From contig NZ_CP012099.1 in NCBI RefSeq assembly GCF_001182785.1, positions 866,501-930,500 on the forward strand: a stretch of 64,000 bases of DNA, in the 5' to 3' direction. This document shows, piece by piece, positions 35,730 to 44,601 of the stretch. A program made the position numbers and the translations under genes. Positions within the stretch are counted from its first letter, which is position 1. Each line of letters starts with the position of its first letter. Source of the stretch: Bacillus thuringiensis. Its GTDB lineage: Bacteria > Bacillota > Bacilli > Bacillales > Bacillaceae_G. The notes beneath the pieces are model-generated. The model was given only the letters and a program-made list of their open reading frames with translations, did no database searches and was not told the origin of the DNA.

Positions 35730-36734
35730 ATGAAGGTTAGTAAAATATATACAACGATTGATGCACACGTAGCTGGGGAGCCGCTTCGAATTATTACGGG
35801 CGGCGTGCCAGAAATAAAAGGGGAAACGCAGCTGGAAAGACGCGCATACTGTATGGAACATTTGGATTACCTTCGTGAAATTCTGATGTATGAACCGAGA
35901 GGGCATCACGGAATGTACGGTTGTATCATTACACCGCCAGCAAGTGCCCACGCTGATTTTGGTGTTTTATTTATGCACAATGAAGGATGGAGTACGATGT
36001 GTGGTCATGGCATTATTGCTGTCATTACAGTAGGAATTGAAACAGGCATGTTTGAAGTAAAGGGTGAAAAACAAAAGTTCATTATTGATAGCCCTGCTGG
36101 GGAAGTTGTTGCGTATGCAAAATATAACGGGAGTGAAGTAGAATCTGTATCATTTGAAAATGTCCCTTCCTTTGTATACAAAAAAGACGTTCTTATTAAA
36201 ATAGATAACTATGAATTTCAAGTAGATATTGCGTTTGGCGGAGCATTTTACGCTGTTGTAGATTGTAAAGAATTTGGTTTGAAAGTTGATTTCAAAGATT
36301 TATCTGCTATTCAAAAGTGGGGCAGTAAAATTAAACATTATATAGAGAGCAAAATGGAAGTGAAGCATCCACTTGAAGAAGGTTTAAAAGGAATATACGG
36401 CGTTATTTTTTCAGATGAACCGAAAGACAAAGGTGCTACGCTACGAAATGTAACGATTTTTGCTGATGGGCAAGTAGATCGTTCTCCTTGTGGTACAGGA
36501 ACTTCCGCAAGAATCGCAACTCTTTTTGAAAAAGCTACCTTGCAAAAAGGAGAAGTATTCATCCATGAATGCATTACTGATGGGAAATTCCAGGGAGAAG
36601 TATTATCCGTAACAGCGGTAGGTACATATGAAGCTGTCGTTCCGAAAGTAACGGGGAATGCATTTATTACAGGGTTTCATCAGTTCGTTGTAGATCCGAG
36701 AGATGATTTGAAACGGGGATTTTTGTTAGGGTAG
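35730..36734 (+). CDS. Proline racemase / 4-hydroxyproline 2-epimerase family enzyme
   Basis: A 334-residue cofactor-independent racemase. Both active-site cysteines are present: Cys91 in MCGHG and Cys254 in [10 protein letters not shown]. This pair indicates a racemase or epimerase rather than a trans-3-hydroxyproline dehydratase, which has Thr at the second place. The ATG at 35730 follows GGGGAGAG; the longer frame from 35607 is unlikely. The downstream gene, 19 bases away, is an ornithine-cyclodeaminase-family reductase; together they fit catabolism of proline or hydroxyproline stereoisomers. The choice between proline and 4-hydroxyproline cannot be made from what is visible. Confidence 0.9.
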   Translation: MKVSKIYTTIDAHVAGEPLRIITGGVPEIKGETQLERRAYCMEHLDYLREILMYEPRGHHGMYGCIITPPASAHADFGVLFMHNEGWSTMCGHGIIAVITVGIETGMFEVKGEKQKFIIDSPAGEVVAYAKYNGSEVESVSFENVPSFVYKKDVLIKIDNYEFQVDIAFGGAFYAVVDCKEFGLKVDFKDLSAIQKWGSKIKHYIESKMEVKHPLEEGLKGIYGVIFSDEPKDKGATLRNVTIFADGQVDRSPCGTGTSARIATLFEKATLQKGEVFIHECITDGKFQGEVLSVTAVGTYEAVVPKVTGNAFITGFHQFVVDPRDDLKRGFLLG

Positions 36735-36753
36735 AAGGAGGGGGTGGAAAGCT

Positions 36754-37731
36754 ATGCTAGTTATAAGCGCGAACGAACAAAGAAACTTAGTAAATATGAA
36801 TGAGGTTATTGAATACGCGGCGCTTGCTTTAAAAGAATTTTCCGCAGAAAGAACGATTACACCAATAAGAGGCTCATTACCATTTGCGAACGAGCGAAAT
36901 ACGGCATTAATTATGCCTTCAGTAGCGGAAGGACTTGAAGCACTTGGAGTAAAAATAGTAACGGTAGTCCCGCAAAATAAACAGGTAGGAAAGAAAACGA
37001 TCAACGGGATTGTGATGCTATCAGACTTTCAAACGGGAGAACCGCTCGCACTTCTAGAAGGATCGTACTTAACGATGATCCGAACGGGCGCCTTATCAGG
37101 AGTAGCGACAAAATATTTAGCTCGTCATAACGCAAAAACTTTATGCATTATCGGCACGGGCGAACAAGCGAAAGGAATTGCTGAAGCAATATTTGCGGTT
37201 AGAGATATCGAAAAAGTCATTTTATACAATCGAACAGAAGAAAAAGCGTATGCATTTGCGCAATATATGCAAGAGAAATTTGGTAAACCAGCTTACGTTT
37301 ACAGGGATCCAAATGAAGCAATACGTGAAGCAGACATTATCGTCACAACTACGAATGCATCCACACCAGTCTTCTCAGAAACACTACAAAAAGGCGTCCA
37401 CGTAAACGCCGTCGGCTCATTCAGACCGAGCATGCAAGAACTACCCTCACACGCCATCACAAGCGCAAACAAAGTAGTAGTCGAATCAAAAGAAGCAGCA
37501 CTAGACGAAACAGGAGACCTTCAAGTTCCGATAAAAGAGGGTCTATTCAAAGCAAACGCCATTCACGCTGAACTTGGTCAAATTATAAGCAAAGAAAAAG
37601 CTGGACGCGAAAATGATGAAGAAATTACTATTTTCAAATCAGTTGGTTTAGCAGTAGTGGATATTATCGTTGCGAAGTATTTGTATGAGAGAGCGGTGGA
37701 GCGCGGAGTAGGGAATAAGATTGAGTTTTGA
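36754..37731 (+). CDS. Ornithine cyclodeaminase / mu-crystallin family protein (possible delta1-pyrroline-2-carboxylate reductase)
   Basis: A 325-residue NAD(P)-dependent enzyme. The nucleotide-binding loop CIIGTGEQAKGIAEAIFAV, the substrate-binding EGSYLTMIRTGALSGVATKYLA and the VNAVGSFRPSMQELP stretch define the family. Relatives paired with proline racemase-type genes often act as pyrroline-2-carboxylate reductases, and the operon context favours this over a true ornithine cyclodeaminase. Base composition is odd: from about 37380 to 37560 the coding strand is A+C-rich with C-ending codons, then turns G-rich to the stop. Confidence 0.85.
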   Translation: MLVISANEQRNLVNMNEVIEYAALALKEFSAERTITPIRGSLPFANERNTALIMPSVAEGLEALGVKIVTVVPQNKQVGKKTINGIVMLSDFQTGEPLALLEGSYLTMIRTGALSGVATKYLARHNAKTLCIIGTGEQAKGIAEAIFAVRDIEKVILYNRTEEKAYAFAQYMQEKFGKPAYVYRDPNEAIREADIIVTTTNASTPVFSETLQKGVHVNAVGSFRPSMQELPSHAITSANKVVVESKEAALDETGDLQVPIKEGLFKANAIHAELGQIISKEKAGRENDEEITIFKSVGLAVVDIIVAKYLYERAVERGVGNKIEF

Positions 37732-37755
37732 GACTGCCTTTTGGTGGTCTTTTTT
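37731..37755 (+). terminator. Terminator after the racemase operon
   Basis: AGACTGCC pairs with GGTGGTCT through six Watson-Crick and two wobble pairs, with a TTTT loop and T6 tail. The left arm contains the last base of the stop. Confidence 0.65.
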
Positions 37756-37860
37756 GTCGGGATGGGTGTGCTAGTATTTATAATTGAATCCTTTTAATAT
37801 TATGTTGAAATGTATGAATTCTGTGCGGACATCAAATCATTAATTTAATTGGTGTATGAA

Positions 37861-37895
37861 AAAAACTGCACCTCTAATTATTAGAGATGCAACTT
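37861..37895 (-). terminator. Terminator of the minus-strand 112-aa gene
   Basis: AAAAACTGCACCTCTAAT pairs imperfectly with ATTAGAGATGCAACTTTTT; on the minus strand it ends in a T-tract, just after the stop codon. Confidence 0.75.
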
Positions 37896-37896
37896 T

Positions 37897-38235
37897 TTAC
37901 CATTCACGCCATTCTTCTGTTATATCTTCCTCGGATTCTAAGCCAGCTATTCGTGCTGCTGTATCGATAAATTCATAGAGATCTTCTCTTTCCATTGTTT
38001 CGATAAAATGGTCATGTTCGATATTTAATTCATTTAATTTAATAACTACCTCTTTAACAACTTGCATTACTTCGACTTCGGTTGGATTCTCTCCTAATCG
38101 CTGTAAATTGTTAATGTAAGTGTCAAGAACTGTATTTGTTGCACTTATATTTTCTTCAGTAAAAAATTCCCCATCTTCATCATACTCAACCCATGAGGTT
38201 GTTGGTTTATTTTTTTTCAATTCATCAAATGTCAT
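37897..38235 (-). CDS. Acidic hypothetical protein (112 aa)
   Basis: A small, acidic, mostly helical protein starting at an ATG after TTAGGAGGTT. It begins MTFDELKKNKPTTSWVEYDE and ends EEDITEEWREW. There is no signal, membrane helix or recognised motif. Acidic single-domain proteins like this are often immunity proteins of polymorphic toxins, but no toxin gene is adjacent, so that is only a possibility. It has its own terminator and a strong ribosome site, which support a real gene. Confidence 0.65.
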   Translation of the reverse strand: MTFDELKKNKPTTSWVEYDEDGEFFTEENISATNTVLDTYINNLQRLGENPTEVEVMQVVKEVVIKLNELNIEHDHFIETMEREDLYEFIDTAARIAGLESEEDITEEWREW

Positions 38236-38452
38236 GATAACCTCCTAAATGTGTTTTTTGTCTTTAATTTCATTCTACATTTTCGATCATATAAAACAAT
38301 CATTTTAGAGGGGTTTTCTGTAAGTTGATAGTTTTTTAACTCATTTTATGAGGCTACTTATTCGTGGTCTTTTTATTTTCTCCTCCGCATAAATATAGTT
38401 TATCGCAAGAATGCATTAATAGATTACAAACTTTCTACCTTTGCGAAAAAGT
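38236..38452. other. Intergenic region upstream of the opp promoter
   Basis: AT-rich DNA between the minus-strand 112-aa gene and the oligopeptide transporter operon. I see no gene or clear regulatory site before the promoter that begins at 38453. Confidence 0.35.
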
Positions 38453-38528
38453 TTGACAATACATACCGGTAGTGGTAATTTAAAACCTATAAGAAAACTC
38501 GGTATTAATTCCGAGTTTTCTTATAGGT
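38453..38528 (+). promoter_or_regulatory. opp promoter with an 18-bp perfect hairpin at the transcript 5' end
   Basis: A consensus TTGACA (38453-38458), 17-base spacer and TAATTT (38476-38481) predict a start near 38488. A perfect 18-bp inverted repeat (38485-38502, 38511-38528; loop TATTAATT) spans that point and has no T-tract, so it is not a normal terminator. It may stabilise the mRNA 5' end or bind a repressor. The ribosome site GAGAGGGG lies just after it. Confidence 0.7.
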
Positions 38529-38553
38529 GTAAATAGTCGAGAGGGGTCGAAAT

Positions 38554-40140
38554 ATGAAGAAGAAGTTGTTTGTATTACCATTTGTCCTACTATTATTTAT
38601 TGCATTAGCTGCTTGTTCAGGGGAAAAAGATTCGAAGCAAGCAGGAACTAGTAAATCAGGGACTCCGAAAGATGGAGGGGCGTTAACGATTGGTGTTAGC
38701 GATAATCCAGATACGATGAATCCGCTTTATGCGAATGATCGTGTGTCATTAACTGTGCAGCAAGCTTTATATGCGCCGCTATATCATATGGAAGACGGTA
38801 AGAAAAAGTTTGTTCTTGCTGAGAGCTTTACGCCTTCAGAAGATCAATTAACGTGGACATTGAAATTAAAAGATAATTTGAAATGGCATGATGGTAAGAA
38901 AATTACATCAGACGATATAGCATTTACATTCCAATCTATTTTGGATGAGAAGCAAAATAGCTCAAGTCGTGAAAATTTTATTTTTAAAGGAAAGCCGCTT
39001 GAGGTGAAAAAGGTAGATGAGTTAACAACTCAATTCGTGTTACCACAAGTAAGTGCATCTTTTGAAGGTGTGATGAATGATTTCTTCCCAATCCCGAAAC
39101 ATGTATTTGAAGGGGAAGCAGATTTAGCGAAGAGTAAGAAAAACTTACAGCCTGTAGGATCAGGGCCGTTTAAGTTTAAAGAGTATAAATCAGATGAGTA
39201 CGTTGCATTAGATCGATTTGATGATTATGTAGGTGGGAAAGCTAAATTAGACTCTATCGTATACCGAGTTGTAAAAGACCGTAATACAGCAAATGTTTCA
39301 CTGCAAAATGGTCAAATCAACATGAAGATGATTGAACCGCAAGACTTTAAGAAATTGGATAGCACTGGGAACTTCTCAATGGTGACATTCCCTGAAGGTA
39401 GATTATTCTACTTATCTTATAACATGAATACTGATCTTATGAAGAAAAAAGAAGTGCGTCAAGCAATTGCGCATGCGTTAGATAAAAAAGAAATGATTAA
39501 CTCAGCATTCGTTTCAGGTGAATTTGCAGAACCAGCAAATTCAATCTTAACGCCAGACGCTATGTATTATGCGAAAGATATTAAAGACTATAAGTATGAT
39601 AAAAAAGAAGCGAAAGATTTATTAGCAAAAGCTGGCGTGAAAGATAAGGAAAAAGTACGTGTGATGTATGTAACGAATAATAAAATTATGGAAAGCTTAG
39701 CGTTATATACACAACAAAAATTAAAAGAAGTTGGCTTAGAAGTTGAACTAAATGCATTAGATGCTAGTGCGGCAAGCGAAAAAGGCTTAGATAAAGAGAA
39801 TAAAGAATATGACATTACATTTGGTGGTTACATAATGGGACCTGAGCCAGATTCATATAAGAGCTTATTCTTAAGCAATGCTGAATACAATTATGCACGA
39901 TATAAAAACGCTGATTTCGATAAGTTATGGGAAGAAGCTGCAGTTGAAACAGATAAAACAAAACGCGCAGAGCTATACCATAAAATTCAAGAGACAGCTA
40001 GAGAAGACGTACCTTATCTACCAATCGCGTATCCGAAAGCAGTTATTGCAGTAGATAAAAAGTTTGATGGATTAAAAGAAGCGAAAGCAATTCCTGTCAC
40101 AATGTTTGAAGATCTATCTAAGATTTATGAAGTGAAATAA
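38554..40140 (+). CDS. Oligopeptide ABC transporter substrate-binding lipoprotein
   Basis: A 528-residue extracellular binding protein of the SBP_bac_5 family. It has a lipoprotein signal ending in LAAC (lipidated Cys near residue 21), then the family motifs LTIGVSDNPDTMNPLYAND, LTWTLKLKDNLKWHDGKKITSDDIAFTF split over residues 40-130, and the C-terminal DVPYLPIAYPKA. It captures peptides and delivers them to the permeases encoded next. ATG start eight bases after GAGGGG. An intercistronic hairpin separates it from the permease genes, as is common where the binding protein is made in excess. Confidence 0.93.
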   Translation: MKKKLFVLPFVLLLFIALAACSGEKDSKQAGTSKSGTPKDGGALTIGVSDNPDTMNPLYANDRVSLTVQQALYAPLYHMEDGKKKFVLAESFTPSEDQLTWTLKLKDNLKWHDGKKITSDDIAFTFQSILDEKQNSSSRENFIFKGKPLEVKKVDELTTQFVLPQVSASFEGVMNDFFPIPKHVFEGEADLAKSKKNLQPVGSGPFKFKEYKSDEYVALDRFDDYVGGKAKLDSIVYRVVKDRNTANVSLQNGQINMKMIEPQDFKKLDSTGNFSMVTFPEGRLFYLSYNMNTDLMKKKEVRQAIAHALDKKEMINSAFVSGEFAEPANSILTPDAMYYAKDIKDYKYDKKEAKDLLAKAGVKDKEKVRVMYVTNNKIMESLALYTQQKLKEVGLEVELNALDASAASEKGLDKENKEYDITFGGYIMGPEPDSYKSLFLSNAEYNYARYKNADFDKLWEEAAVETDKTKRAELYHKIQETAREDVPYLPIAYPKAVIAVDKKFDGLKEAKAIPVTMFEDLSKIYEVK

Positions 40141-40148
40141 GAAACAAT

Positions 40149-40176
40149 AAAGAAGCTGGTGGAAATCAGCTTCTTT
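40149..40176 (+). other. Intercistronic hairpin between binding protein and permease genes
   Basis: AAAGAAGCTG/CAGCTTCTTT form a perfect 10-bp stem with an 8-base loop and no T-tract. It probably acts as a 3' stabiliser or partial attenuator that raises binding-protein levels over permease levels. Confidence 0.65.
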
Positions 40177-40195
40177 AGCTTGAGGGGGGAAGTTT

Positions 40196-41146
40196 GTGTA
40201 TAAAGTAATTGCGAAGAGGCTTTTAAATGCAATTCCGCTTTTATTTGTTATTTCTATTATTTCTTTTCTATTAATAAAACTAGCACCGGGGGATCCGGTT
40301 CGAAACTTTGTAACGCCAAACATGAGTCCAATTGATGTGGAGCGTATTCGCAAAAGTTTAGGACTAGATCAACCAATTTACGTGCAGTATTTTTTATGGT
40401 TAAAAAACATTTTAACAGGAAACTTTGGTTACTCACTTCAAAATCATCGTCCTGTTTTGGAACTTATCACAGAAAGATTACCTGCAACAATTGGGTTAAT
40501 GGGATCATCTTTACTCGTCTCATTCGTAATCGCAATACCGCTTGGACTATTTACAGGTGTGAAAAAGAATTCATTATTTGACCGCATTGTAAACTTTATT
40601 TCATACGTTGGTATTTCTATGCCGGTTTTCTGGTTTGCACTACTATTAGTCTACTTATTCTCTTTAAAATTGAACCTACTTCCGAGTATGGGTATGCGCA
40701 CCGTTGGTAAAGATTCTGTCTGGGATATTGTGCAACACGGCATTTTACCTTGTATGGTGCTTGCGTTCCAAAACGTATCTGTTTATATGAGATATATTCG
40801 TTCAAGTACGATTCAGCAATTAGAAGAAGAATATGTACAAATTCAATATGCGTACGGCGCTTCGAAGAAAACAGTGTTATTTAATCACGTACTTCGAAAT
40901 GTATTAATACCGATCATTACAATTTTCGGATTATCGATTCCAAGTTTAGTAGGCGGAGCGTTTATTACGGAAACAGTATTTTCATGGCCGGGTCTTGGTT
41001 CACTTGGGGTAAATGCTATTTTTAGATTTGATTATCCGATTATCATGGCAATTACATTACTATCATCATTCATGTTAATTCTCGGTAACTTAATTGCTGA
41101 TATTTTATATGGCGTAGTAGATCCGCGCATTCGAATGAGGGGGTGA
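40196..41146 (+). CDS. Oligopeptide ABC transporter permease (OppB/DppB type)
   Basis: A 316-residue inner-membrane permease with six helices. The N-terminal RLLNAIPLLFVISIISFLL and LAPGDPVRNFV are typical of the OppB type. The cytoplasmic EAA loop, which contacts the ATPase, reads YVQIQYAYGASKKTVLFNHVLRN. GTG start after GAGGGGGGA. It pairs with the next gene to form the heterodimeric channel for peptide import. Confidence 0.93.
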   Translation: MYKVIAKRLLNAIPLLFVISIISFLLIKLAPGDPVRNFVTPNMSPIDVERIRKSLGLDQPIYVQYFLWLKNILTGNFGYSLQNHRPVLELITERLPATIGLMGSSLLVSFVIAIPLGLFTGVKKNSLFDRIVNFISYVGISMPVFWFALLLVYLFSLKLNLLPSMGMRTVGKDSVWDIVQHGILPCMVLAFQNVSVYMRYIRSSTIQQLEEEYVQIQYAYGASKKTVLFNHVLRNVLIPIITIFGLSIPSLVGGAFITETVFSWPGLGSLGVNAIFRFDYPIIMAITLLSSFMLILGNLIADILYGVVDPRIRMRG

Positions 41147-41152
41147 TTTGGA

Positions 41153-42004
41153 ATGAATAATAGGAGATTTCAAACGATAAAACATAGCTTTACGAAAAAT
41201 AAGTTTGTTGCAATGGGAGTTATTATACTTGCGGTTTTAACGATCACATCAATTTTCGCATTCGTATCGCCGTACGATCCTAGTAAAATGTCAATTCCAG
41301 ATCGCTTACAAGAACCAAGTATGAGTCATCCTTTCGGAACGGATGATTACGGAAGGGATTACTTAACGAGAGCGTTATATGGCGGACGAGTTTCACTTGC
41401 GGTCGGTTTCCTTGCGATGGTTGTTTCTATTACAATCGGGACCGCAGTCGGAACAATTAGCGGATATTTTGGAGGAAAGTTAGACAACTTTTTAATGAGG
41501 GTTGTTGAAGTACTTATGTCAATTCCATCATTCTTTTTAATGCTACTATTAAATGCGTATTTAAAACCAGGAATTACGACGTTAGTTCTTATTATCGGAT
41601 TACTAACATGGATGGACACCGCCCGTATTGTAAGGGCAGAAACGTTATCTGTAAAAGAGCGTGAGTACGTTTTATACGCAAAAGTATCAGGACAAAAATC
41701 ATTTATGATTATTGTAAGACATATCATTCCTAACATTTTATCAACCATTATTATCGCCGCGACATTAACGATTGCGACATCGATTTTAATGGAATCATCA
41801 CTTAGTTTCTTAGGTTTAGGTATTAGAGAACCAGATTCTTCTTGGGGCAGCATGCTAAACAATGCGCAAGGATATATAGGTGAAGCTTGGTATTTAACGC
41901 TCTTCCCAGGATTCCTTATCCTTTTAACGGTACTGAGTTTTAACGTAATTGGTGAAGCATTGAAGAAAGCTTTCGCACCAAAAGGAGCCGGACATGAAAA
42001 CTAA
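41153..42004 (+). CDS. Oligopeptide ABC transporter permease (OppC/DppC type)
   Basis: A 283-residue permease with an N-terminal helix, the HPFGTDDYGRDYLTRALYGG motif of OppC-type proteins, and an EAA loop REYVLYAKVSGQKSFMIIVR. The C-terminus GFLILLTVLSFNVIGEAL is conserved. It starts six bases after the previous gene's stop with GAGGGGG as ribosome site, indicating tight coupling, and ends eight to nine codons before the ATPase gene. It completes the membrane channel. Confidence 0.93.
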   Translation: MNNRRFQTIKHSFTKNKFVAMGVIILAVLTITSIFAFVSPYDPSKMSIPDRLQEPSMSHPFGTDDYGRDYLTRALYGGRVSLAVGFLAMVVSITIGTAVGTISGYFGGKLDNFLMRVVEVLMSIPSFFLMLLLNAYLKPGITTLVLIIGLLTWMDTARIVRAETLSVKEREYVLYAKVSGQKSFMIIVRHIIPNILSTIIIAATLTIATSILMESSLSFLGLGIREPDSSWGSMLNNAQGYIGEAWYLTLFPGFLILLTVLSFNVIGEALKKAFAPKGAGHEN

Positions 42005-42030
42005 AGTGTTAAGTGAAAGGAGTGAGAAGC

Positions 42031-43023
42031 GTGTCTGAAAAACTACTAGAAGTGAAAAATTTGAAGACTTCTTTTTTCATAGAAAGTGGCGAAGTTGAAG
42101 CGGTTCGCGGCGTTACATTTCGCTTAAATAAAGGAGAAGTAGTCGGTATCGTTGGGGAATCTGGAAGCGGAAAGAGTGTAATGGCGAAGTCTGTTATGTC
42201 TCTCGTTACGTCACCAGGAAAAGTGAAAGAAGGGGAAATCCTTTTTCATAATGAAAACATACTTTCTAAATCTGAAAAAGAATTGCGCTCTATTAGAGGA
42301 AATCAAATTTCACTTATCTCTCAAGACCCAATGTCAGCGCTAAATCCAGTCGTAAAAATTGGGAAACAAATGACGGAAGTAATTATAAGGCATCAAAAAG
42401 TGAAAAAGAAAGAAGCTGAGCAAATCGCAGTTAACTTGTTAAAGCAAGTCGGCCTTTCGTCACCAGAAGAAAGGGTAAAACAATATCCGCATGAACTAAG
42501 CGGTGGTATGAAGCAGCGGGTTATGATTGCAATGGCGATGTCTTGTAACCCTGACCTTCTTATTGCTGACGAACCGACGACTGCACTTGATGTAACGATA
42601 CAAGCACAAATACTAGATTTAATGAAAAACTTAAAGAACGAAACGAATATGGCGTTACTTCTTATTACGCATGACTTAGGAATTGTCGCGCAAAACTGTA
42701 CGCGCGTCATCGTTATGTACGGCGGGCTTATTATGGAAGAAGGACCTGTACTTGATATTTTCCAAGCGCCGAATCATCCATATACGAAAGGGCTATTAAA
42801 CTCTCTGCCAAAAATATCGAACGGCGTAAAAGAAAGACTCGCTCCTATTCAAGGTGTAACGCCAAACTTATTAAACCCACCACAAGGTTGCCCATTCGCA
42901 GAGCGTTGCCCGCATGCGATGGACATTTGTGAAAAAGAACGTCCACCATATTTTGAAATCGGAAACGAAAGACGTTCTATGTGTTGGTTAAATGATAGGG
43001 CGGTAGGTGATTTCCATGCATGA
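42031..43023 (+). CDS. Oligopeptide ABC transporter ATPase (OppD/DppD type)
   Basis: A 330-residue ATPase that powers peptide import. Walker A GESGSGKSV, signature LSGGMKQRVMIAMAM, Walker B LLIADEPTTALD and the switch His in LLITHDLG are complete. A C-terminal Cys-rich motif (NPPQGCPFAERCPHAMDIC) is typical of OppD/F proteins and can bind an iron-sulfur cluster in some homologues. I start at the GTG at 42031, eight bases after AAAGGAG. Its last eight bases overlap the following ATPase gene. Confidence 0.93.
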   Translation: MSEKLLEVKNLKTSFFIESGEVEAVRGVTFRLNKGEVVGIVGESGSGKSVMAKSVMSLVTSPGKVKEGEILFHNENILSKSEKELRSIRGNQISLISQDPMSALNPVVKIGKQMTEVIIRHQKVKKKEAEQIAVNLLKQVGLSSPEERVKQYPHELSGGMKQRVMIAMAMSCNPDLLIADEPTTALDVTIQAQILDLMKNLKNETNMALLLITHDLGIVAQNCTRVIVMYGGLIMEEGPVLDIFQAPNHPYTKGLLNSLPKISNGVKERLAPIQGVTPNLLNPPQGCPFAERCPHAMDICEKERPPYFEIGNERRSMCWLNDRAVGDFHA

Positions 43024-43987
43024 AGAAAACTTAATTGAAGTTCGGAACTTAAAAAAGTATTTTCCTATTAAAAAAGGACTATTCGGTAGAAAAACAGAGC
43101 AATTAAAAGCAGTCGATGACCTAAGCTTCACAATTAAAAAGGGTGAAACATTCGGGTTAGTAGGAGAATCTGGCTGCGGAAAATCAACGACAGGAAGAAG
43201 TATCATTCGCTTACACGATGTCACTTCAGGTAACGTTTTATTTGACGGAAAAGATATCGCAAGTTTAAAGGAAAGTGAACTAAAAGAATATCGAAAAAGA
43301 ATGCAAATCATTTTCCAAGATCCATACGCATCATTAAACCCGGCAATGAATGTATTTCAAATTATTAGCGAGCCAATGAACATTCACGGATCTTACGAAA
43401 AAGAAGAACAAAAAGAAATCATTTTAGACCTTCTGAAAAAGGTAGGATTAAAAGAAGAACACTTATATCGCTACCCGCACGAATTTAGCGGAGGCCAGCG
43501 CCAGCGCATTAGCATCGCGCGCGCACTATCTGTAAAACCAGACTTTATATTATGTGACGAACCAATCTCAGCACTCGATGTCTCAGTCCAAGCACAAGTC
43601 GTAAACATGCTGCAAGACATCCAAGAAGAAACAGGAGTCACATACTTATTCATCGCACATGACCTATCTATGGTAAGACACATATCAGACCGAATCGGAG
43701 TCATGTACTTAGGAAACATAGTAGAAATTGCCGATAGTGAAGACCTATACGCAAAACCGGCACATCCATACACACAAGCACTACTCTCATCTATGCCAGA
43801 ACCAGACCCAACAAACACAGGCAAAGAACGGATCATCCTAGAGGGAGAAGTACCAAGCCCACTAAACTCACCATCCGGCTGCAAATTCAGAACGCGATGC
43901 AAATTCGCCACTGAAAAATGCGCACAGGAAGTACCGAAGATGGTGGAGATTGCGAAGGGGCATCAGGTGGCTTGTCATTTGTTTTAG
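43016..43987 (+). CDS. Oligopeptide ABC transporter ATPase (OppF/DppF type)
   Basis: A 323-residue second ATPase of the transporter. Walker A GESGCGKST, signature FSGGQRQRISIARAL, Walker B FILCDEPISALDVS and FIAHDLSMV are present, with the C-terminal Cys cluster PSGCKFRTRCKFATEKC. The ATG at 43016 overlaps the end of the preceding gene, so translation is coupled. From about 43540 to 43920 the coding strand is A+C-rich, then it turns G+T-rich at the very end; the protein itself looks normal throughout. Confidence 0.93.
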   Translation: MHEENLIEVRNLKKYFPIKKGLFGRKTEQLKAVDDLSFTIKKGETFGLVGESGCGKSTTGRSIIRLHDVTSGNVLFDGKDIASLKESELKEYRKRMQIIFQDPYASLNPAMNVFQIISEPMNIHGSYEKEEQKEIILDLLKKVGLKEEHLYRYPHEFSGGQRQRISIARALSVKPDFILCDEPISALDVSVQAQVVNMLQDIQEETGVTYLFIAHDLSMVRHISDRIGVMYLGNIVEIADSEDLYAKPAHPYTQALLSSMPEPDPTNTGKERIILEGEVPSPLNSPSGCKFRTRCKFATEKCAQEVPKMVEIAKGHQVACHLF

Positions 43988-43994
43988 ATTTGAG

Positions 43995-44029
43995 GAAAAG
44001 CATTGGGGGGACCTGGTGCTTTTTTTCTT
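43995..44029 (+). terminator. Terminator of the opp operon
   Basis: AAAAGCATTGGGG and CCTGGTGCTTTTTT pair with several G-U pairs and lead into T7. It lies just after the oppF stop. Confidence 0.7.
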
Positions 44030-44085
44030 TGTAGGTGAACGTGATGTGGGATTGGTTGTTAGTTTAGGAGATAACGCGCTCGAAA

Positions 44086-44167
44086 TTTGTCGGTAAATCG
44101 ATATGTTGTGTCGAAACGTTGATATATTCGGAGTTACGATCGATATAATCGAATAATCGTTGATATA
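44086..44167. repeat. Dispersed repeat, copy 2 (TTGATAT-rich, ~82 bp)
   Basis: The same unit as 8150-8231 and in the same orientation, again placed after an operon terminator. Shared words include TAAATCGATAT, TGTCGAA, CGTTGATATATT and AATCGTTGATAT. Confidence 0.65.
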
Positions 44168-44601
44168 TTTTTTTAAAGAGTGGGATTGGTTGTAGATTAA
44201 TGTAGAAATTTAATGTTTTCGAAAAAAAGAATTGACTTCTATATTAGTTGTAACTAAAATAGTTACATAAAGATGTAATCGGTTTAGTTACAACTAATAT
44301 CTGCTAAAAATATGATTTATATATTTAATTAAGGATGGTGGTCCATACGTTGCCACCCGGTGTAGAAAGTTACTAACACATTCAAATCAATGCATATTCT
44401 AAGCTTTAGTATTTTCTGTTACGGGGCAATAAGTTGCAATGTTATCTTTTGTTAAAAACCTTGGTGGATCTTTCTTTGGAAATATTAGTTTTGGGGAAAT
44501 ATAGTAAGGTATCTAAAAAAGAACAAGGTATAAAAAGATGTACTTATATAAATCAAAAATTTAGTTGAGCTGGATAATAAAAAAAAAGGTAGGAGATTTA
44601 A
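44168..44601. other. Long leader region before the DsbA-like gene
   Basis: About 430 bases: a promoter with a 60-bp palindrome (listed separately), then roughly 300 bases with no supported gene. A coding-like stretch after AAGGATGG (44334 onward, PYVATRCRKLLTHSNQ) is soon closed by a stop. The region may be the scar of a lost regulator gene, but I cannot identify it. Confidence 0.4.
44232..44300 (+). promoter_or_regulatory. Promoter overlapped by a 60-bp palindromic operator
   Basis: TTGACT (44232-44237), 17-base spacer and TAAAAT (44255-44260) form a promoter. Perfect 18-bp inverted arms (44241-44258, 44283-44300) flank an inner TTACAT/ATGTAA repeat. Each arm holds TTAGTT-N2-AACTAA, itself a palindrome of the kind bound by MarR/HxlR-type winged-helix dimers. 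The left site covers the spacer and -10 box, so binding should repress transcription. Confidence 0.72.
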
